Below, piece after piece: positions 60,145-64,000 of a stretch of DNA of 64,000 nt. The position numbers were made by a program, and so were the translations under genes. Position 1 is the stretch's first letter; every line of letters begins with the position of its first letter. The stretch is from CAVSCR01 sp963726575. GTDB taxonomy: Bacteria > Actinomycetota > Actinomycetes > JAHEKZ01. Under the pieces are notes generated by a model. It made no database searches. It saw only the letters and a program-made list of their open reading frames with translations, and had not been told where the DNA came from. Location of the stretch: NCBI GenBank assembly GCA_963726575.1, contig CAVSCR010000005.1, positions 744,001-808,000 on the forward strand. The letters are read 5' to 3'.

Positions 60145-61474
60145 CCGTGCCGGTGACGCCGGTGGCCACCACGATGCCGGGAAGATACGAGACGCTCGCC
60201 GTCGCCAGTCCGATCAGCAGGATCAGGTCGAGGCCCGACGCGCCCACCAGGAGCAACGGCGCCCACCCGATCGGGCAGTACCACGGCAGGGCATAAGGGG
60301 CGGTCAGGAGCCAGGCGAACGACAACAGCGCCGCACCGCGGATCGCCTTGCCCCCGTCGTCGGCAACCCCGGCAGACGGCAGCGCACGTTGGGCTCGCCA
60401 GGCCACGAGCACGAACAGGAGCGACGATCCGGTCGTGATGACCCACCGCTGGGCCCCGATCGCAATGCGACCGTCCATCCACACGTCGAGGGGATGCCAC
60501 GGTGACACGCTCGCCACGTACGACGAAGCGGTGCGCAGCGGGTCCAGCACCTCTGGCCACACCGACGCGAACACCAGCAGCCCGGTGACCGCACCGGCCA
60601 ACAGGTAGCGCACGAGGCGGGAACCCTCGCGCTTCAGCGCCCAGGCGATCGCCACGACGTACAGCCCATAGGCGACCTTGACCCCCACGGCGAGCGCAAC
60701 GAGTGCTCCGGCGGCGACCGGGCTCTTGCGCAGCACCAGCAGTGCGGCTACCCCGAGGAGCACCGCAAGGACGTCCACGTGGGCCGCATTCACGAGTTCG
60801 TAGACCAGAAGCGGGTTCAACGTCCAGAGCAGCGCCACCCGCAGCCGGGCCGCGGGGTCCCCCATTGCCCGCGCCTCCCGGTCCAGCAGCCAGGCGACGC
60901 CGAGGAAGGCGGCCCCGGCCATGATCTGCAGCAGCCACAAGGTGAGCCGCGCAGAGTCGCTCCCCAGCCACGCGGCAACGGCCTGCGCTCCCAACGCCAC
61001 CGGTCCGTAGACCGACGGCACCCCGGCCCACGCACCGGAGTACGCGACGCCGATGGGGTCTCCCCGCAGAACGAGGTCGTGCACGGTGTGCAGGTAGGGG
61101 TTCAGCCCCACCACGACCATGCGTCCGTAGGCCGCGTAGATCGCGATATCGGTGCTGCCCATGGGCGGCACGGCCGCCAAGGCGATCACCGAACCGACAC
61201 CCAGGACGACGACGCGGGCCAACGAGGGCCGCCAACCTCGACGCAGCGCGAGCCAGCTCAGTCCGACCCCGAGTGCGGCGATCAGCAGGGCCAGCGCCAC
61301 CAACGCCGTCACGACCGGCGGTGCGGCCGTGACCCCGAAGGAGCGAGCCGGCCCCGGCGGCGGCGCGTCGAGGACCACAGCGGAGGGCCCGAGAACGGCC
61401 ACGACGACCAGGATCGCGACACTCAGCACACTGGCGCTGACCCCGGCTCGCCCGAGCGTCCGCGGGGTCGCCAC
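60026..61474 (-). CDS. polyprenol-phosphate-mannose-dependent mannosyltransferase-like membrane protein (MptB type)
   Basis: 482 aa with about 12 hydrophobic segments. The external loop GSTDIAIYAAYGRMVVVGLN followed by NPYLHT holds the GT-C catalytic Asp, in the same position as in the 38-39.6 kb protein. PSVYGPVALGAQAVAAWLG follows. Likely transfers mannose to lipoglycan cores in the outer leaflet. GTG start 5 bp after the DUF3052 stop, so the two are co-transcribed. Its 3' end overlaps the convergent gene by 119 bp. Confidence 0.83.
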   Translation of the reverse strand: MATPRTLGRAGVSASVLSVAILVVVAVLGPSAVVLDAPPPGPARSFGVTAAPPVVTALVALALLIAALGVGLSWLALRRGWRPSLARVVVLGVGSVIALAAVPPMGSTDIAIYAAYGRMVVVGLNPYLHTVHDLVLRGDPIGVAYSGAWAGVPSVYGPVALGAQAVAAWLGSDSARLTLWLLQIMAGAAFLGVAWLLDREARAMGDPAARLRVALLWTLNPLLVYELVNAAHVDVLAVLLGVAALLVLRKSPVAAGALVALAVGVKVAYGLYVVAIAWALKREGSRLVRYLLAGAVTGLLVFASVWPEVLDPLRTASSYVASVSPWHPLDVWMDGRIAIGAQRWVITTGSSLLFVLVAWRAQRALPSAGVADDGGKAIRGAALLSFAWLLTAPYALPWYCPIGWAPLLLVGASGLDLILLIGLATASVSYLPGIVVATGVTGTVTATLHGVVAPVVSLLLVAVVLVAGPRLRLPLPAGSPAP

Positions 61475-61479
61475 AGCGG

Positions 61480-61911
61480 TCAGCGACGGTGCACGCGCGG
61501 GGCAACCAGGCGAGTGCCGGACCAGTGTGGGGCAGCGGCGGTGCTCTTGGTGGCGGACAGGCCGGCCGTTGGCGCCGCCTCGGCGATGTCACTGGGCTCG
61601 ACGTGACCGTCGCGCCCGGCCTTCGGCGTCAGCAGCCAGATGATGCCGCCGTCGTCGATGACCGCCAACGCATCGACCAACGCATCCGCCAGGTCGCCGT
61701 CGTCCTCTCGCCACCACAGGAGCACCACGTCGGCCACGTCGTCGTAGTCCTCGTCGACGATCGCCGAACCGGTGACCGACTCGATGGCCGACCGCAGGTC
61801 TTGGTCGGTGTCGTCGTCGTAGCCGAGCTCCAAGACGACGTGGTCGCGCTGGAAGCCCAGCCGCTCGGCGTGTCCGCGCAGGTCCTCCGCTCCGGCGGCG
61901 GTCGCGCCCAC
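61480..61911 (-). CDS. DUF3052 family protein
   Basis: 143 aa. GVxxGxxVLELGYDDDTD-type start here reads LGFQRDHVVLELGYDDDTDQ; VVLLWWREDDGDLADALVDA and DDGGIIWLLTPKAGRDGHVE are family-typical. The fold resembles a methyltransferase-like alpha/beta domain without a SAM motif. Conserved beside aceE in actinobacteria (Rv2239c in M. tuberculosis, recalled); function unknown. GTG start after GGAGGGG. Divergent from aceE across 210 bp. Confidence 0.9.
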   Translation of the reverse strand: MGATAAGAEDLRGHAERLGFQRDHVVLELGYDDDTDQDLRSAIESVTGSAIVDEDYDDVADVVLLWWREDDGDLADALVDALAVIDDGGIIWLLTPKAGRDGHVEPSDIAEAAPTAGLSATKSTAAAPHWSGTRLVAPRVHRR

Positions 61912-62121
61912 GGGTCAGTCCCCTCCCTGGTCGAGTCCGGACCGGCGATAGGCCCGCAGGGCGTAGTCCACTAAAGAGGGGTCACCCGCGCAAGTAGGTA
62001 GGGCCGATTGCTTGACCTGATCCTCGCCCAACTGGGCCGACGAGAGGCCAGACCGGCCCGGCGTAGGGTTGGTGAGTTCCTGTGTGGGAAGCACGGGCAC
62101 CAACTCGAGGAGACGATCGCG

Positions 62122-64000
62122 TTGGCCACCGGACGTGACCGCGAGCCGCTCATCAGCAGCGGTCTGCCGACCCAACTGGTCGACGTCGACCCCGAGGAGA
62201 CGCAGGAGTGGCGGGAGTCCCTGGACTCCGTCATCGACGAGCAGGGCGCCTACCGGGCTCGGTTCCTGATGCTGAGCCTCTTGCAGCGGGCCCGCGAACG
62301 CAACGTCGGCGTCCCTTCGCTGACCACCACCGACTACATCAACACGATCACACCGGAACAGGAGCCGTGGTTCCCCGGCGACGAATGGGTCGAGCGACGG
62401 ATCCGCAGCTACTGCCGCTGGAATGCCGCCATCATGGTCCACCGCGCCCAACGAGACGGCGTGGGCGTCGGCGGACACATCTCGACGTACGCCTCGAGTG
62501 CGTCGTTGTACGAGGTGGGCTTCAACCACTTCTTCCGCGGCCCCGACCACCCCGGCGGTGGCGACCAGATCTACTTCCAGGGCCATGCCTCCCCCGGCAT
62601 CTACGCCCGCGCCTACCTCGAGGGTCGCTTGAGCACCGACCAGCTCGACGGCTTCCGTCAGGAGCTGTCCCACCCCGGCGGTGGGCTCCCCAGCTATCCG
62701 CACCCGCGCCTGATGCCGGACTTCTGGCAGTTCCCCACGGTCTCCATGGGGCTGGGGCCGCTCGACGCGATCTACCAGGCGCAGTTCAACCGCTACCTGC
62801 AGGATCGTGGGATCAAGGACACCTCCGATCAACGCGTGTGGGCGTTCCTGGGTGACGGCGAGATGGACGAGGTGGAGTCACTGGGCGCGATCGGCCTGGC
62901 CGCCCGCGAGGAGCTCGACAACCTCACCTTCGTCATCAACTGCAACCTGCAACGACTCGACGGTCCGGTGCGGGGCAACGGCAAGATCATCCAGGAGCTC
63001 GAGGCGTACTTCCGGGGGGCCGGCTGGAATGTCATCAAGGTGATCTGGGGCCGGAACTGGGACCCGTTGCTGGCGCAGGACTCCGACGGTGCGCTCGTCA
63101 ACCTGATGAACACCACACCCGATGGGGACTTCCAGACGTACAAGGCAGAGAACGGCGGGTTCATCCGCGAGAACTTCTTCGGCCGCGACCCGCGTACCCG
63201 AAAGCTCGTCGAAGGCCTGACCGACGACGAGATCTGGGGATTGCAGCGCGGTGGACACGACTACCGCAAGCTGTACGCCGCCTACCGTGCCGCAGTTGAG
63301 CACCGCGGGCAGCCCACCGTCATCTTGGCCAAGACCATCAAGGGGTGGACGCTCGGTTCGCACTTCGAAGGGCGCAACTCCACGCACCAGATGAAGAAGC
63401 TCACGCTGGAAGACCTGCTCGGCTTCCGCGACCGCCTTCGGATTCCGATCGAGGACGCCCAGATCGACGCCAAGCTGCCCCCGTACTACCACCCTGGCGA
63501 CGACAGCGACGTCATCCGCTATCTGCACGAGCGCCGCACCGCACTCGGTGGACTGATGCCGCGGCGACGTCAGCACACGAGGGCGCTGCGCCAGCCACCG
63601 GCCGAGGTGTACGACGTGGTGCGACGCGGGTCGGGCAAGCAACAGGTGGCGACCACGATGGCGTTCGTGCGCCTACTCAAGGATCTGTTGAAGGACACCG
63701 AGATCGGACCGCGTTTGGTGCCGATCGTCCCGGACGAGGCGCGCACCTTCGGCATGGACGCCATGTTCCACACCCAGAAGATCTACAACCCGCACGGCCA
63801 GACCTACCTCTCGGTCGACCGGGATCTGATGCTGTCGTACAAGGAGGCCAAGAACGGCCAACTGCTGCACGAGGGCATCAACGAGGCGGGTTCAGCGGCC
63901 GCCTTCATGGCGGCCGGCACGTCGTACTCCACCCACGACGAACCCATGATCCCGATCTACATCTTCTACTCCATGTTCGGGTTCCAGCGGACCGCCGATG
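62122..64000 (+). CDS. aceE: pyruvate dehydrogenase E1 component, homodimeric type (5' part)
   Basis: Truncated by the window end; 626 codons of about 920 are present. TTG at 62122 is chosen because GAGGAG lies 9 nt upstream and it gives LATGRDREPLISSGLPTQLV, aligned with actinobacterial AceE starts. Thiamine-diphosphate motif GDGEMDEVE to FVINCNLQRLDG (GDG-x-NCN) is near residues 240-275; HFFRGPDHPGGGDQIYFQGH and KTIKGWTLGSHFEGRNSTHQ are also diagnostic. Decarboxylates pyruvate and acetylates the E2 lipoyl domain. A TAGGGT at 62064 could be its -10. Confidence 0.95.
   Translation, partial: MATGRDREPLISSGLPTQLVDVDPEETQEWRESLDSVIDEQGAYRARFLMLSLLQRARERNVGVPSLTTTDYINTITPEQEPWFPGDEWVERRIRSYCRWNAAIMVHRAQRDGVGVGGHISTYASSASLYEVGFNHFFRGPDHPGGGDQIYFQGHASPGIYARAYLEGRLSTDQLDGFRQELSHPGGGLPSYPHPRLMPDFWQFPTVSMGLGPLDAIYQAQFNRYLQDRGIKDTSDQRVWAFLGDGEMDEVESLGAIGLAAREELDNLTFVINCNLQRLDGPVRGNGKIIQELEAYFRGAGWNVIKVIWGRNWDPLLAQDSDGALVNLMNTTPDGDFQTYKAENGGFIRENFFGRDPRTRKLVEGLTDDEIWGLQRGGHDYRKLYAAYRAAVEHRGQPTVILAKTIKGWTLGSHFEGRNSTHQMKKLTLEDLLGFRDRLRIPIEDAQIDAKLPPYYHPGDDSDVIRYLHERRTALGGLMPRRRQHTRALRQPPAEVYDVVRRGSGKQQVATTMAFVRLLKDLLKDTEIGPRLVPIVPDEARTFGMDAMFHTQKIYNPHGQTYLSVDRDLMLSYKEAKNGQLLHEGINEAGSAAAFMAAGTSYSTHDEPMIPIYIFYSMFGFQRTAD

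Noticed and set aside
61915..62832. 305-codon minus-strand ORF opposite the start of aceE
   Set aside because: Antisense shadow of aceE, whose product matches the E1 family throughout.
1..64000. CRISPR array, prophage or insertion sequence
   Set aside because: No regularly spaced short repeats with unique spacers, no integrase, transposase or phage structural genes were seen on either strand.

Overview
This 64 kb window is chromosomal DNA of a high-GC actinobacterium. GTG and TTG starts are frequent, start codons often follow TANNNT -10 boxes by only 6-8 nt (leaderless mRNAs), and a type-A RNase P RNA is present. From memory, the order RNase HI/phosphatase - zinc-ribbon coiled coil - Nif3 (34.9-38.0 kb) and then AhpE - DUF3052 - aceE (56.4-64 kb) matches Mycobacterium tuberculosis Rv2228c-Rv2241, with accessory genes inserted. 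A soil actinobacterium such as a Nocardioidaceae relative is plausible; the genus cannot be read from the sequence.

1-17.3 kb is one co-directional block. It opens with a partner-switching module: the end of a PP2C phosphatase with an RsbW-like ATPase, then two STAS anti-sigma-antagonists and an unrecognised 243-aa protein. Twelve tandem paralogous polytopic membrane proteins of 366-414 aa follow. Every one starts inside the stop codon of the previous one (ATGA or GTGA, 4-bp overlap), and the twelfth overlaps an FAD oxidoreductase the same way. Each paralogue ends just after a conserved basic segment at an LWLR-like tail, where related actinobacterial proteins (recalled) continue into histidine-kinase domains; no kinase domain is present here. 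Paralogues 2 and 6 are frameshifted. This array is the strongest candidate for an undescribed system in the window.

17.3-33.3 kb is a mosaic of single genes: amine oxidase, TfoX-N protein, ABM-type protein, Na+/H+ antiporter, methyltransferase, dodecin, an ECF sigma factor with a coupled membrane protein and a lipoprotein, a PadR regulator divergent from VOC and cupin genes, a secreted seven-repeat RCC1 protein, a double-GNAT acetyltransferase and a secreted NHL-type propeller. Two gene-poor gaps (24.8-25.5 and 30.0-31.05 kb) carry three copies of a short interspersed repeat.

33.7-40.5 kb is core: rnpB divergent from yaaA with interleaved -10 boxes, the RNase H/phosphatase, zinc-ribbon and Nif3 genes, a polyprenol-phosphate-mannose type glycosyltransferase and a methyltransferase. 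40.5-49.5 kb holds an oligopeptide-type ABC system (dppD on the plus strand; substrate-binding protein, dppB and a frameshifted dppC on the minus strand), then PHP, DHFR-like and GAP-family genes, an inositol-monophosphatase-family gene and a secreted protein. 49.6-53.6 kb carries hutF with an M20 amidohydrolase (histidine degradation) and an amino-acid permease. 53.7-64 kb has a TMEM175-like channel, GH18 hydrolase, hemerythrin protein abutting tRNA-Val(UAC), peroxiredoxin, DoxX-type protein, a large membrane protein, a second mannosyltransferase-like protein, DUF3052 and the 5' two thirds of aceE, which runs off the window.
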